A stretch of 64,000 nucleotides of DNA from Anaerolineae bacterium (GCA_019637555.1 JAHBVK010000036.1:1-64000); one strand, 5' to 3'; counted from the stretch's first letter, positions 43,717 through 52,950 are shown. Notes: generated by a model from the letters alone, not told the origin. Program-made: numbers and translations.

Positions 43717-44712
43717 TCAGGAATCGCGGGCGCAGCGAAAGCCAATGTTGCCGCTCAGATCCGTGGTGATCACCTGATAACGCACAGACGTGGTGACGCC
43801 AGTATCTTGATCAGCCCACGAGCCGCCACGCAGCACACGCGAGTTATCAGTCTCATTATCCTCACGTCCATCAGTCGCTACGTAAGGATAGGGCAGAAAG
43901 CGGCTGTTCGTCCACTCCCAGACGTTACCACTCATATCCAAGGCACCGACCCACGAGACGCCGCCCGGTTTACTGCCTACGTCAGCCGTCTCGAACTCGA
44001 TGTTGCCTGCGTAGACGACATTATCTGCTACGAAGGTGTTGCCCCAAGGATAGATCAGCGACTCAGGTCCACGTGCGGCGTATTCCCACTCCGCTTCGGT
44101 GGGCAGGCGCGATCCGCGCAGCGCGCAGAAGGCATTCGCTTCCAGCCATGTGATTTGTTCGCGCGGACGCTTGGGATCATTCCAGTAGTTGGGCGTCTCC
44201 GCGCTGCCGCCGAAGCGTTCAAACTGCTCGTTGGTGACTTCGTAACGATCAATATAAAAAGGTTGCTCGATACATTGCTTATGCACCGGACGCTCATTTT
44301 CGTCACCGTTATCACTGCCCATCATGAAGCATCCGGCTGGCACTGTGACCATTTCAACGCCATCGAAAGTCTGGATCGCTGTTTGCTCGTCAGAAGCGCC
44401 GGGCGTACCCGTCACTGCCACAGTGCTAATGGCATCGGCGGCGCTGGTATAAGTGGGAGCTAACGTATCTATCGGACGCAGCGTCCATGTGGCAGCCAAA
44501 CGCAGATCGGCGGATGTTGACGCTTGCGAGATAGCGGGCACGTAGGTGGATGCAAGCAGCAATACAAGGATCAGTGTGCTCGTTAGCACGAGCAGCTGTC
44601 GCTGCGTTTTACGCATAGTGGCAGCGTTAGTCGGATCGATCCGTTGACGGTTATGGTATTGGTTATGGGTCATTGGGGTAGTTTCATCAGTGGTTTTGGT
44701 AGCTTCAATCAT
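43717..44712 (-). CDS. Secreted protein with SUMF1/FGE-sulfatase-like domain, copy 2
   Basis: A 331-residue paralog of the preceding gene; the fold domain is almost identical (YIDRYEVTNEQFERFGGSA and WGNTFVADNVVY are shared). The N-terminus differs: a membrane helix at about 38-57 (QLLVLTSTLILVLLLAST) follows a polar stretch, without a clear lipobox. The linker is shorter. It likewise lacks the FGE Cys pair. Start could be internal (MTHNQY or MRKTQR). Confidence 0.8.
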   Translation of the reverse strand: MIEATKTTDETTPMTHNQYHNRQRIDPTNAATMRKTQRQLLVLTSTLILVLLLASTYVPAISQASTSADLRLAATWTLRPIDTLAPTYTSAADAISTVAVTGTPGASDEQTAIQTFDGVEMVTVPAGCFMMGSDNGDENERPVHKQCIEQPFYIDRYEVTNEQFERFGGSAETPNYWNDPKRPREQITWLEANAFCALRGSRLPTEAEWEYAARGPESLIYPWGNTFVADNVVYAGNIEFETADVGSKPGGVSWVGALDMSGNVWEWTNSRFLPYPYVATDGREDNETDNSRVLRGGSWADQDTGVTTSVRYQVITTDLSGNIGFRCARDS

Positions 44713-44918
44713 ACTATCGATACGGGGAAATGTGGAATGATTGCATTATGAAAAACAGCCCAGTGAGCCGAGGCATCAACTGAGCTGCCAGTGTAACTAA
44801 CCTGATTTTCCACATCCGCTGCGGTTAAAGGGCGTTAAGGCTAGAAGCGCATTCCCGTTTCCCGCGCGGTGAGAAGGCTCGAATAAAAGTACCTGAACAA
44901 GGATCTGCTCAAATTAAC

Positions 44919-45692
44919 TCACGGAATCTCGTAAACCGTGAAGTTTTCGAACTCATAGGTGCGTCCGTCGCGCTCATAATCAAGGAAGTTGTCGATGATC
45001 AGGCAGACATCACCGGAATTAAGCTGGCGATCTACCAGTGAAGGCGTCAGGTACTCGCCGTTCACGCTGATCAGCGACATTTCGTCCTGCACCATGATGA
45101 TGAAGTCGTTGAAACCGTTCTTCTTGACATCCATGTTGGGGATGGAGCCAGTGCCCGCGTCGTTGAAGCTCGAAGCAGCGGCATCGAGGTACGCCAACAA
45201 CCAGCGATTGGTGCTGGCAACTGCCAGACGATACGCGTTTCCTTCTTCATCGGTGCGGAAGGACAACCCATAAACCCAAACGGCATTGCCGGATGGATTA
45301 TACATACGGAAAGTGACGATAAAGTTAGTCAGATCGACTTCGGCGCAGAAGCTCTCCAAGCGACCATCTTCAACACTTTCCAATTCGCCGCTTTCCGGTC
45401 CGAAGATCACTTCCGCATCCTGCGCCATCGCCACTGCTGTGGGGATGAACACCTGATTGCGGTAACGACCTGCGGAGGCGTTGGCACGGGCGGTGGCGGT
45501 TTTATCCTGTGGCGAAACGGTTCCGCGTTTGGTCGCTTGCGCGGCAGGACCATTCACGCCGTCTGCATCGTCCGGGAGGGGCATCGCCGAGCTTGCCATG
45601 CTGCTGCTTGCCAAGAGCAGCAGTGTAAAGACGATGGCAGCCCAGTGAAATACGCCGAATCGCTTCGCCCCCTGTCGCGTAATCCCATTCAT
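44919..45692 (-). CDS. Secreted beta-sandwich (LamG/DUF1080-like) protein
   Basis: A 257-residue protein with a basic N-terminus and signal helix (HWAAIVFTLLLLASSSMASS), a polar linker, then a beta-rich domain (about 95-255): VDLTNFIVTFRMYNPSGNAVWVYG, NGFNDFIIMVQDEMSLISVNGEYLTP and YEFENFTVYEIP. This resembles concanavalin-like family-16/DUF1080 sandwich folds found in extracytoplasmic proteins. Function unknown. The 44713-44918 spacer shows nothing clear. Confidence 0.6.
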   Translation of the reverse strand: MNGITRQGAKRFGVFHWAAIVFTLLLLASSSMASSAMPLPDDADGVNGPAAQATKRGTVSPQDKTATARANASAGRYRNQVFIPTAVAMAQDAEVIFGPESGELESVEDGRLESFCAEVDLTNFIVTFRMYNPSGNAVWVYGLSFRTDEEGNAYRLAVASTNRWLLAYLDAAASSFNDAGTGSIPNMDVKKNGFNDFIIMVQDEMSLISVNGEYLTPSLVDRQLNSGDVCLIIDNFLDYERDGRTYEFENFTVYEIP

Positions 45693-45868
45693 GATCCATT
45701 CCTTTCGGTATTACCCAGTGACTGGATTGGCTGACGTGGTATCTATAGTTTAATCGGAATATGCGTGTACACAACCACACTAAAGTAGTATTTCCATTGC
45801 AAAATGATTGTCGGGTCCTAAACTGACCATTTTCGGACGCTCCCAACTATGCTAAACTTCGCAGCGTG

Positions 45869-46348
45869 ATGGAGATGGATGACGCGCACGCGGCTTGGAT
45901 GCGGATGGCGCTGGAAGAAGCGGCGCTGGCTGCAACGCACGGTGATGTTCCAGTTGGCGCAATCGCTGTGCTCGATGGTAAAATCATCGGACGCGGGCGC
46001 AACCGCCGTGAGCTTGACCGCGATCCAACGGCACATGCCGAGATCGTGGCGATGCGCGAAGCCTCCCGAACGATCCATCACTGGCGGCTTGATGAGGTGA
46101 CGCTGTACTGCACTCTAGAGCCGTGTACGATGTGCGCGGGCGCGATGGTGCTGGCACGACTGCCCAGACTGGTCTACGCCACCAGTGATCCGAAAGCGGG
46201 CGCAGGCGGCAGCATCATGGACATCCTCAACCACCCCAAGCTGAACCATAAAGTTCAGGTAGAGTCGGGAGTGTTGAGGGAAGAAGCCGCGGCGCTGATC
46301 GTCGGTTTTTTCGCCAAGCTGCGGGCGGCTGGTGAGAATGGTAGATAG
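45869..46348 (+). CDS. tadA: tRNA adenosine(34) deaminase
   Basis: A 159-residue cytidine-deaminase-fold enzyme with the Zn motif PTAHAEI (His and catalytic Glu) and TLEPCTMCAGAMV (two Cys). LPRLVYATSDPKAGAGGSIMDIL is typical of TadA, which makes inosine at the wobble position of tRNA-Arg(ACG). An in-frame GTG at 45866 and an ATG at 45875 are alternative starts. It lies just before tRNA-Ser. Confidence 0.93.
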   Translation: MEMDDAHAAWMRMALEEAALAATHGDVPVGAIAVLDGKIIGRGRNRRELDRDPTAHAEIVAMREASRTIHHWRLDEVTLYCTLEPCTMCAGAMVLARLPRLVYATSDPKAGAGGSIMDILNHPKLNHKVQVESGVLREEAAALIVGFFAKLRAAGENGR

Positions 46349-46384
46349 TTAAGCAGCCCGAATAATTGCATAGTTTGCCAATAT

Positions 46385-46468
46385 GGAGAGGTGCCAGAGT
46401 GGTTGATCGGGGCGCTCTCGAAAAGCGTTGTGCGATGAGCACCGTGGGTTCGAATCCCACCCTCTCCG
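46385..46468 (+). tRNA. tRNA-Ser (CGA)
   Basis: An 84-nt class II tRNA. Acceptor GGAGAGG pairs with CCTCTCC, discriminator G, no encoded CCA. The anticodon loop CTCGAAA gives CGA, the long variable arm TTGTGCGATGAGCAC is present, and the T arm is GTGGG-TTCGAAT-CCCAC. 36 bp after tadA. Confidence 0.95.
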
Positions 46469-46503
46469 CTGATCACCAATAATTGAATAGGAGACAAGGA
46501 GCG

Positions 46504-46986
46504 ATGGCAGTGAATTCACACAGCAGAGCCTCAATCCCCAATCCTGCGCTCATTCCTCTGAACGTGCTGGTCGGTACGTGGACCACCAGCGGACATCATC
46601 CGCTTATTCCTGACACATCTCTACATGGTCGAGTGACTTTTGAATGGATCGAAGGCGGCGCGTTTTTGCTGATGCGTTCGCACAATGATGATCCGCGCAT
46701 TCCGGCTGGCATCGCGATCATCGGCAGCGACGATTTCAGCGATGACTTCACCATGATCTATTTCGATGAACGCGGCGTCTCGCGCAAGTACGAGATGTCC
46801 CTGCGCGATAATCAGTGGCAGTGGTGGCGCGTGAACGAGGAGTTTTCGCAACGCTTTAAGGGCACGATCAGCGCCGATGGCAATACCATCAGCACGATGG
46901 GGGAAATGTCTAAGAATGGTTCGACATGGGAACCTGATCTGGCATTGACATATACACGCGACAGCGTTACCGTCAATGATAAGTAG
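46504..46986 (+). CDS. DUF1579-like small protein
   Basis: A 160-residue protein from the ATG at 46504 with AAGGAG upstream. LNVLVGTWTTSGHHPL, VTFEWIEGGAFLLMRS and AIIGSDDFSDDFTMIYFDERGVSRKYEMSL show a lipocalin-like beta barrel of the DUF1579 type. Ligand unknown. A strong terminator follows. Confidence 0.7.
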   Translation: MAVNSHSRASIPNPALIPLNVLVGTWTTSGHHPLIPDTSLHGRVTFEWIEGGAFLLMRSHNDDPRIPAGIAIIGSDDFSDDFTMIYFDERGVSRKYEMSLRDNQWQWWRVNEEFSQRFKGTISADGNTISTMGEMSKNGSTWEPDLALTYTRDSVTVNDK

Positions 46987-47050
46987 AGTGCAGTTCGCTT
47001 GCCCTGAACGGAACTGGACTGAACGGATCTAAAAATCTTGACAATGAATT

Positions 47051-47085
47051 AAAGGACAAGCGAGATTTGCTTGTCCTTTTTGATT
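47051..47085 (+). terminator. Intrinsic terminator
   Basis: AAAGGACAAGC (47051-47061) pairs perfectly with GCTTGTCCTTT (47069-47079), 7-nt loop, followed by a T-rich run. Ends the tRNA-Ser/DUF1579 transcript. Confidence 0.85.
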
Positions 47086-47183
47086 TCTCGATCCTCCTTT
47101 TCTTGCGTAAATGCGGGAAAGACGTAAATATTGGCGGATGGCGCAGAAGCGCGCGCCTTACTAAATTAGGGGGAAGCCTGATC

Positions 47184-49418
47184 ATGCCCTCGTTACTTAC
47201 ACCGACTTTCCGCAAAATTACCGTTCTGATCGTCCTGATCAGCTTACTTGCGTTATCGCTGCTGCTAGTGTCACCGGGATTCGCGCAAACCCCGCCGACA
47301 CTAACCATCAACGCGATTAACGACTCCGAATTCCCGTGCCTGCAACTGCTCGTCACCCTCAACGATGAACAAGATCGTCCGATCACTGGCTTGACGCAGA
47401 CCGACTTCAGCGCCCGTCTCAATGATCAAGGGGTAGAGATCGACTCCGTGCAGGAGATCGTCAGTTCCGATCTGCCGGTTTCCGTTGTGCTGGTGCTGGA
47501 CTCCAGTGAGAGTATGCTGGAGAAACCACTAGCGGACGCAAAGGCGGCAGCCGGGGTACTGCTGGATAATCTACGCGCTGGTGATGAAGTATCCGTGGTT
47601 GATTTCGATACCACGACGCGCATCGTGCAGCCCTTCACCACCGATCTGGCGCAGGTACGCAGCGTGATTGATGCACTGCGAGCGGATGGTAAGACAGCGC
47701 TCTACGATGCGGCTTACGCGGGCGCTGAACTGGCATTGCAGGCGACCAATTCGCGGCGCTTCGTAGTGCTGCTGACAGATGGCAACGAGTACGGCAGGAT
47801 AAGCACACACAGCGCGGATGAAGCAATTCAACTGGCGCAGCAAAATGAGGTGCAGTTCTTCGCCGTCGGTATCGGTTACAGTCTGGGCGAAGTTTACTTG
47901 CAACGGCTGGGCACAGAGACCAACGGACAGACCTACATCCTGCCCTCGTCCGAGCAGCTTTCCGACATCTTCAGTTTCATCAGCAGTTACCTACGCAGTC
48001 AGTACGCCGTTGAAGTGTGCCCGCAGATCGAGCCGGATGGCAACAGCTACACGATCACGCTGGATGCGGGTGGTGCCAGCGGGTCGATTGTCTACACCGC
48101 GCCCGACCTGTATCCTACGATTACCCTTGAAGGCGTACCGAGTGACCCGATCAGTGAACCGACGGGCATTAAGGTCAACGTGAATGCGCCGCGCCAAGTT
48201 GACAGCGTGAGCGCAACCCTCGACGGACAGGAGATCGTGCTCGCCACACCGCTGATCGGCAGCGATGGCACGACCTTCAGCGGCGTGGGTGGTCTCGACC
48301 CCTATGCGCTGACGCCGGGCAGTCATACGATTGAAGTGAAAGCCTCGGATAAAGCGGGTGGCAGTCGATCCACGACGCTAGAGATCGAGGTCGCTGAACT
48401 GCCGATCCAGTTCACAGTCAATGGTGTCCGCAACGGCGAGACGATCCGCGAGTCGAGCAGAAGCGTCAGCGTTAAAGTAGAAAAGACCCAAGCACCCGTG
48501 CAGTCGGTAACGCTCGCGGTAGATGGCAAGCAAGTGGTGGAAGCGACAGCCGCACCCTACGATCTGCTGGTTAATGTGCTGGAGCTGGGCGCGGGATCGC
48601 ATGAGCTGGTGGTCACGGTGACGAACAGCGCGGGCAGCAGCACCACGCAGACGTTCACCATCAGTGTTGATCCGGCGTTGTTCATCACGCCGAGCGCGAC
48701 TCCGACTCGTACCTTCACGCCGACGGCGACTTTCACCGCCACTGCGACTGAGACGGCGACTGCCACCGCCACCGCCACCGCCAGCGCGACGCTGACAGCG
48801 ACGGCAAGTGCCACCAATACGGCAGTGCCGCCAACGGCAACAGATACACCAATGCCGCCAACGGCTACCGAGACGGCAACTTTGACGCTTGTACCGCCGA
48901 CCACAACGCCCGTCCCACCAACGGTGACAGTTACCGCGATCCCGCCGACAGTGACAGCGCAACCAGCGACAGCGACCAGCGCTGCCACTGCGACCACTGT
49001 TGAGCAAGCGGCAGTCGTCGCGACAGCAACAGTAGCAGCGACGGCGACCAGCGCCCCAACGGAGACGAATACGCCGCAGCCAACGGAGACACCGATCCCG
49101 CCGACGGCTACGGAGACGGCAACCGCGACGGCAGTACCGCCCACTGCTACTTCTACTGCTAGTGAGACCATCGCGCCGACGGCAACCGCCACTTCCACCG
49201 CAGCCGCGACGGAAACACCTGCCGCTAGTGCCACCACCACCGCCACGATCACGGCGACGGTGGGCAATGTTGGTCAGCCGACAGAAGGACTGCCACTGGA
49301 TTGGCGTCTGATTGGTGGCTGCCTAGGTGCGCTGCTGATCCTGCTGCTGGCGGTCTTGGTGCTGTATCGTCGCCGCACGACAAATACGACCTCAAGCGGC
49401 ACACAGGCGCGAGGATAA
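47184..49418 (+). CDS. Surface VWA-domain protein with Thr-rich stalk and C-terminal membrane anchor
   Basis: A 744-residue protein from the ATG at 47184 (AGGGGGAAG upstream). A signal peptide (residues 10-35, ending GFAQ) is followed by a VWA domain with a complete MIDAS (D106-x-S-x-S, Thr in GKTALYDA, Asp in LLTDGNE). Two Ig-like domains follow (about 300-500). A 190-residue stretch of T-A-T/E-T-P repeats forms a stalk, and a transmembrane helix (GGCLGALLILLLAVLVL) plus RRR tail anchors it. Probably a surface adhesion or metal-dependent binding protein. Confidence 0.8.
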   Translation: MPSLLTPTFRKITVLIVLISLLALSLLLVSPGFAQTPPTLTINAINDSEFPCLQLLVTLNDEQDRPITGLTQTDFSARLNDQGVEIDSVQEIVSSDLPVSVVLVLDSSESMLEKPLADAKAAAGVLLDNLRAGDEVSVVDFDTTTRIVQPFTTDLAQVRSVIDALRADGKTALYDAAYAGAELALQATNSRRFVVLLTDGNEYGRISTHSADEAIQLAQQNEVQFFAVGIGYSLGEVYLQRLGTETNGQTYILPSSEQLSDIFSFISSYLRSQYAVEVCPQIEPDGNSYTITLDAGGASGSIVYTAPDLYPTITLEGVPSDPISEPTGIKVNVNAPRQVDSVSATLDGQEIVLATPLIGSDGTTFSGVGGLDPYALTPGSHTIEVKASDKAGGSRSTTLEIEVAELPIQFTVNGVRNGETIRESSRSVSVKVEKTQAPVQSVTLAVDGKQVVEATAAPYDLLVNVLELGAGSHELVVTVTNSAGSSTTQTFTISVDPALFITPSATPTRTFTPTATFTATATETATATATATASATLTATASATNTAVPPTATDTPMPPTATETATLTLVPPTTTPVPPTVTVTAIPPTVTAQPATATSAATATTVEQAAVVATATVAATATSAPTETNTPQPTETPIPPTATETATATAVPPTATSTASETIAPTATATSTAAATETPAASATTTATITATVGNVGQPTEGLPLDWRLIGGCLGALLILLLAVLVLYRRRTTNTTSSGTQARG
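48690..49260 (+). repeat. Low-complexity Thr/Ala/Pro coding repeats
   Basis: Irregular short repeats of ACGGCGAC-like units encoding TAT, TET and PPT tripeptides in the VWA protein stalk. Likely to vary in length between strains and to cause shadow ORFs on the other strand. Confidence 0.75.
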
Positions 49419-49439
49419 GGATACGAGTAATTAAACGGT

Positions 49440-49470
49440 AGACCGGAGGTGAAAACCTCCGGTCTTGTTT
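49440..49470 (+). terminator. Hairpin terminator made of a family B module
   Basis: AGACCGGAGG (49440-49449) pairs with CCTCCGGTCT (49456-49465), loop TGAAAA, then TGTTT. It is the same hairpin that opens the family B repeat and sits right after the VWA gene. Confidence 0.7.
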
Positions 49471-49514
49471 AATCACAGTGATAAATTGTGCTGAAACTTG
49501 GGCGGTTAGGCGCA

Positions 49515-50018
49515 TCACAGCGCAGGCACCGATTGTAACTCTCTGGCGATCTTCTGCGCCCACATGTGGATCTCATCCCAATCGCGGAAGTCACCTTCCG
49601 GCGCACGCACCGCTAAGACGATCAGGCGTTCTGCCAAGCCCAAATCGGTGACGTTTAGCTTGCCCACGAAAACTTTGTGATCGCGGACGAGCACCTCTCC
49701 TAACGGCGCGGCTAACCGCGCGGGATCATCATGTGGCTGCGGGTTGTGGCTGCCCAGTGGTCCGCTGCTGAAGACCCAGACAGGCAGTTCTGCCAGTTTA
49801 CGATGATTGCGCTCGATAAACTGCTTGGCTTCTGGCAGCCAGTTGCCCGCATACACGGCGCTGCCGAGAATCACGGCGTCATAGCCAGTGACATCGGCAA
49901 TATCATCCGCGCTGCGTAGTTCGACAGCATAACCTTCTGCTTTCAATTCCTGAACTATTTCTTCAGCAATCTCATAAGTGCTGCCATGTTTGGTGGCAAC
50001 AGCGACAAGTACGTTCAT
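49515..50018 (-). CDS. Flavodoxin-domain protein (HemG-like)
   Basis: A 167-residue flavodoxin from the ATG at 50018 with AGGAGGT upstream. The FMN phosphate loop is VAVATKHGSTYEIAEEI, followed by YDAVILGSAVYAGNWLPEA and VWVFSSGPLG. The pattern is that of menaquinone-dependent protoporphyrinogen oxidase (HemG/Flavodoxin_5) proteins, though a general electron carrier is equally possible. Monocistronic. Confidence 0.82.
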   Translation of the reverse strand: MNVLVAVATKHGSTYEIAEEIVQELKAEGYAVELRSADDIADVTGYDAVILGSAVYAGNWLPEAKQFIERNHRKLAELPVWVFSSGPLGSHNPQPHDDPARLAAPLGEVLVRDHKVFVGKLNVTDLGLAERLIVLAVRAPEGDFRDWDEIHMWAQKIARELQSVPAL

Positions 50019-50127
50019 AGACGACCTCCTGTAGTGCATCTGATGACGCACCTAACCCTAATTGAATCATAACGTCAGGGGCACAGAAGGCGTCAGTGAG
50101 AAACGTCAGGACTCGCTTAGATGAAGA

Positions 50128-50880
50128 TCACGACATGGTAGGCTTGAATAATGCCACCCGCTGCAAGCCATGAATCTTCTGGAAGCCCGCGCCGTTGACC
50201 ACCGAGTCGATTAGTGACGGCAGATCGATCACTCGCACGCCAAACATGGCGTCAATGCCACAGTCGAACAGTTGTGGGGAGAGAGGCGTACTTGGTCCCA
50301 AGAGGATGACGGTGCTCTCCGGCTTGATCTGCGGCAGGATCAGATCGATGCTGTGGTTAACTAAGGCGCTGCCGGTGACCGCCACTAATTCGGCTTGCGG
50401 TAACACAACCGAGATCGCGCTGCTGTCGAACTCGTCAGGGTGTGGCTGCTGCTCGAATACCCACACCTGCCGCGCGAACGGACGCACCTCAGCGTCGATG
50501 AAGGGGAAACGCCCGAAGATGGCGACATTACGATCCTGACAGCGTTCGGTCAACCAATTGGCAGCATCAGCCAGCACGAAGGCACCTTCTTCCGGCTGAT
50601 TCAACGCGTTGATCGTCGCCAAGCCAATACCAGCCGCCGCCGGATCGTCGGAGAGCAGCAGCCGCGCGATCACGCAGGCATCTTCATCCATCCTGTAATG
50701 TCCGATCTGGTAGGGCGATGCGGCATCGATCTGTAAGGGAGCGGTGGCAACTCCGGCACGCTGCGAGCCATCGGGGTGCGTCAGCAGCGAAAGCAACCAG
50801 TTGGCACCAACGTAGACATCGCTGACGCACCAGTCAATAGGCAGATCGCGGAGCAGTGCACGCAGGACAGAAATGGTCAT
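50128..50880 (-). CDS. DUF4213/DUF364 protein (putative heavy-metal chelation family)
   Basis: A 250-residue protein from the ATG at 50880, which overlaps the upstream stop by 4 bp (ATGA). The N-terminal DUF4213-like part (VLRALLRDLPIDWCVSDVYVGANW) and the C-terminal Rossmann-like part (NVAIFGRFPFI, AELVAVTGSALVNHSIDLILP, VILLGPSTPLSP) match the DUF364 family, proposed to act in metal chelation. The coupling to a Cys/His-rich YHS mini-protein supports a metal role. Confidence 0.75.
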   Translation of the reverse strand: MTISVLRALLRDLPIDWCVSDVYVGANWLLSLLTHPDGSQRAGVATAPLQIDAASPYQIGHYRMDEDACVIARLLLSDDPAAAGIGLATINALNQPEEGAFVLADAANWLTERCQDRNVAIFGRFPFIDAEVRPFARQVWVFEQQPHPDEFDSSAISVVLPQAELVAVTGSALVNHSIDLILPQIKPESTVILLGPSTPLSPQLFDCGIDAMFGVRVIDLPSLIDSVVNGAGFQKIHGLQRVALFKPTMS

Positions 50881-51008
50881 TGCTGCATCACGGTCAGGAA
50901 CATCTGCGTACAACCCACACCACGAGCATGATGGCAAGAGCCATCATGCTCGCTGTGGTCGGCAGTGGCGAACTCTACCTTCTTGCCGCACACCGGATCA
51001 ATCGACAT
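50877..51008 (-). CDS. YHS-like metal-binding mini-protein
   Basis: About 43 residues from the ATG at 51008 (a longer frame reaches 51074). It begins MSIDPVCGKKVEF, the YHS-domain signature, then has a cluster of His and Cys (H-x-x-H, C-H-H, G-C) and ends at the ATGA overlap with the DUF364 gene. The usual second half of YHS (Y-F-C-x-x-x-C) is changed. Likely binds a metal ion; role inferred from context. Confidence 0.6.
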   Translation of the reverse strand: MSIDPVCGKKVEFATADHSEHDGSCHHARGVGCTQMFLTVMQQ

Positions 51009-51102
51009 GCTGGTCTTCGTTCTTAGCAGCGTAGCAGCGAAAAAATCGATTTGTTCTCTAATAAACATAAACAACTATTTCCCTTCTGACTCGAAAAACA
51101 AT

Positions 51103-51918
51103 TCAGCGCCGCACCAGCCAGATCAACAGCAGAATGATCACGATGATTGCACCCAATAGCAGCGGCTGGTATTTCGGTGGTACTAAATCGTTCAGCACGT
51201 CGCGGGCAACATTGAGCGCCAGCGAGGTCTGCGAGGGTGGTTTGTACTGAGGTGCAGCCGCATTTGGTGACGTAGTGGTTGGCGCAGCGGACGGAGTCGC
51301 TGTCGTCGTTGTCGTGGCGGCGGTGGCGACTGGCGCGGCGGCAGCCGTTGCTAGCGCAGACGCACTATCTGCTGCATTTGCTGCACTCGCGTTAGCGGAC
51401 GGCAGATCGGTGGATGGCGCGGATTCTGTCGGTGCTGGTGAAGACGGCGCGGTGGGCGCGGCGGCTGATCCGTTGGCGACTTCAACTTTCAGATATTCGT
51501 TGAGCGCCTCCAGACTCTGCCGGATGATCGAACGGGCGGCGCTGTCCATCAGCCGCTGCCCCACACTGGCGATCCTGCCGCCCACAGTTGCCGTACCAGC
51601 GTAGACCATGTGCGTCTGATTGCCCTGTGCGCTCAGATTCAGCGATCCAGTTCCCTTGACAAATCCGGCTGGACCCTTGCCATCCACCTCGATGTGGTAA
51701 TGCGCTGGCGGCTGTATGTCCGTTAGCTTGATGTCCGCCTGAAACAGTCCCTGCACCGGACCAACCTTGACCTCGAGCGCCCCTTTGTACTGATTCTCGC
51801 CAACTTCCTCGAAGCCCTTGCCACCGGGCATGATCGATCCCAGCACGTTGGGGTCAAGCAGCGCTCCCCAGACCACAGCTTGTGGAGCGTCAAAGGTGTA
51901 TTCGCCTGCGATGTCCAT
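51103..51918 (-). CDS. CoxG-like SRPBCC protein with membrane tail
   Basis: A 271-residue protein. Residues 1-150 are a CoxG/CO dehydrogenase subunit G-type SRPBCC domain: GEYTFDAPQAVVWGALLDPNVLGSIMPG, VKVGPVQGLFQADIKLTD and GTATVGGRIASVGQRLMDSAAR. A low-complexity Ala/Thr/Ser linker (about 155-225) leads to a C-terminal helix (LLLGAIIVIILLLIWLV) and RR. In CO dehydrogenase clusters CoxG tethers the enzyme to the membrane; no cox genes are in the window. Confidence 0.8.
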   Translation of the reverse strand: MDIAGEYTFDAPQAVVWGALLDPNVLGSIMPGGKGFEEVGENQYKGALEVKVGPVQGLFQADIKLTDIQPPAHYHIEVDGKGPAGFVKGTGSLNLSAQGNQTHMVYAGTATVGGRIASVGQRLMDSAARSIIRQSLEALNEYLKVEVANGSAAAPTAPSSPAPTESAPSTDLPSANASAANAADSASALATAAAAPVATAATTTTTATPSAAPTTTSPNAAAPQYKPPSQTSLALNVARDVLNDLVPPKYQPLLLGAIIVIILLLIWLVRR

Positions 51919-51940
51919 CTCGTTGTCCTTTCGTTTACCT

Positions 51941-51980
51941 CACCCCGGCGCTGATGCGCCACCCCTCGCCATCAACGGGA
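51941..51980. repeat. C-rich hairpin repeat (family F)
   Basis: Related to 53114-53161: both begin CTCACCCC, contain a GCGC..GCGCC palindrome and continue into CACCCCTC. The rest of the 51919-52205 gap has no visible feature. Confidence 0.5.
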
Positions 51981-52205
51981 GGAGAATACAGATGCTATTT
52001 TAAGTGTATTTGCCTTCTGATCCCAAAGCTTCAGTTTCGGACTCGATCATCTACGTGAGATGTGATGTGCAACGATACGAACATTGGTGGTGTGGGGGCG
52101 AAGGTGAGCCATGAGGTTCGAATTGGGGTGGAACACCTCTGCTGCTTTTTCCGGCAGCCGGTTACCGAGAGGATGCGGTAATCAACGGAGATGCCCGCGC
52201 AGGTA

Positions 52206-52931
52206 TCAGGGTAGAGCGCCCGCCGATTCCACTGCGCCGATGAAGCGATAGCCTTCGCCCAGTACAGTTTCGAGGTAAAGCGGATTCGCCGGATCGTCAC
52301 CGAGCAAGCGGCGCAGTTCCGCGATGCGCGTATCGACGGTGCGGATGCCCGCCGGATAATCCCAGCCCCAGACGGCATCAAGCAGACGTTCGCGGGTGAT
52401 GATCTCATCGGGGCGCGTCATCAGATATTCGAGCAAGTTGAGCGCCTTGGGGGTCAAGGTGATCTCTCGCTCATGGAGGTAAGCACGGCGGGTAGTACGG
52501 TTGAGCAGCAGATCGCCGGATTTCAGCGAGTGCGCACCTGCCAGCGAAAACTGTCCCGCCTGTGCGCGGCGTAAGATCGCCCGAATACGCGCCACCAGCT
52601 CGTTAGGATCGAAGGGTTTGTTCAGGTAATCATCCGCGCCTTCTTGCAGCGCCATCGCCCGTTCGCCCGCTTCACCGACCTGCGTCAACAGAATCACAGG
52701 AGTCCAATCTCCGCTCTGGCGTAGGCGACGCAGCACATCACGACCATTCAAGCGCGGCATCATCACATCGAGGATCATGAAGTCGGGTTTGTAGCTGCTG
52801 AGTTCACGCAGCGCCGATTCGCCATCGCTGGCGACGCGCACTTTGAATCCGGCACGTTCGAGAAAGGGCGCGAGGTTTTCGGTGATCGCTTGCTCATCAT
52901 CGACGAGTAACAGTTTCGTGAGTTCGGGCAT
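52206..52931 (-). CDS. OmpR-family response regulator (orphan)
   Basis: A 241-residue regulator. The receiver domain has acidic D11-D12, phosphoacceptor D55 (MILDVMM), T83 and K105 (NKPF). The winged-helix domain (about 130-232) has LTPKALNLLEYLMTRPDEIITRERLLDAVWG and TVDTRIAELRRLLGDD. No histidine kinase lies next to it in the window. Its upstream region carries repeated AGTGCC/T words. The HtrA protease gene lies behind it on the same strand. Confidence 0.9.
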   Translation of the reverse strand: MPELTKLLLVDDEQAITENLAPFLERAGFKVRVASDGESALRELSSYKPDFMILDVMMPRLNGRDVLRRLRQSGDWTPVILLTQVGEAGERAMALQEGADDYLNKPFDPNELVARIRAILRRAQAGQFSLAGAHSLKSGDLLLNRTTRRAYLHEREITLTPKALNLLEYLMTRPDEIITRERLLDAVWGWDYPAGIRTVDTRIAELRRLLGDDPANPLYLETVLGEGYRFIGAVESAGALP

Positions 52932-52950
52932 GACTGCACCTCTGGTTGTA

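Noticed and set aside
48557-49267. Long minus-strand open frame of Val/Ala repeats opposite the VWA stalk
   Set aside because: Mirror of the low-complexity Thr codons of the real gene; composition has no domain and no start signal.
52100-52135. GGTTCGAATTG sequence resembling a tRNA T arm
   Set aside because: No acceptor stem, anticodon arm or matching flanks can be folded around it.
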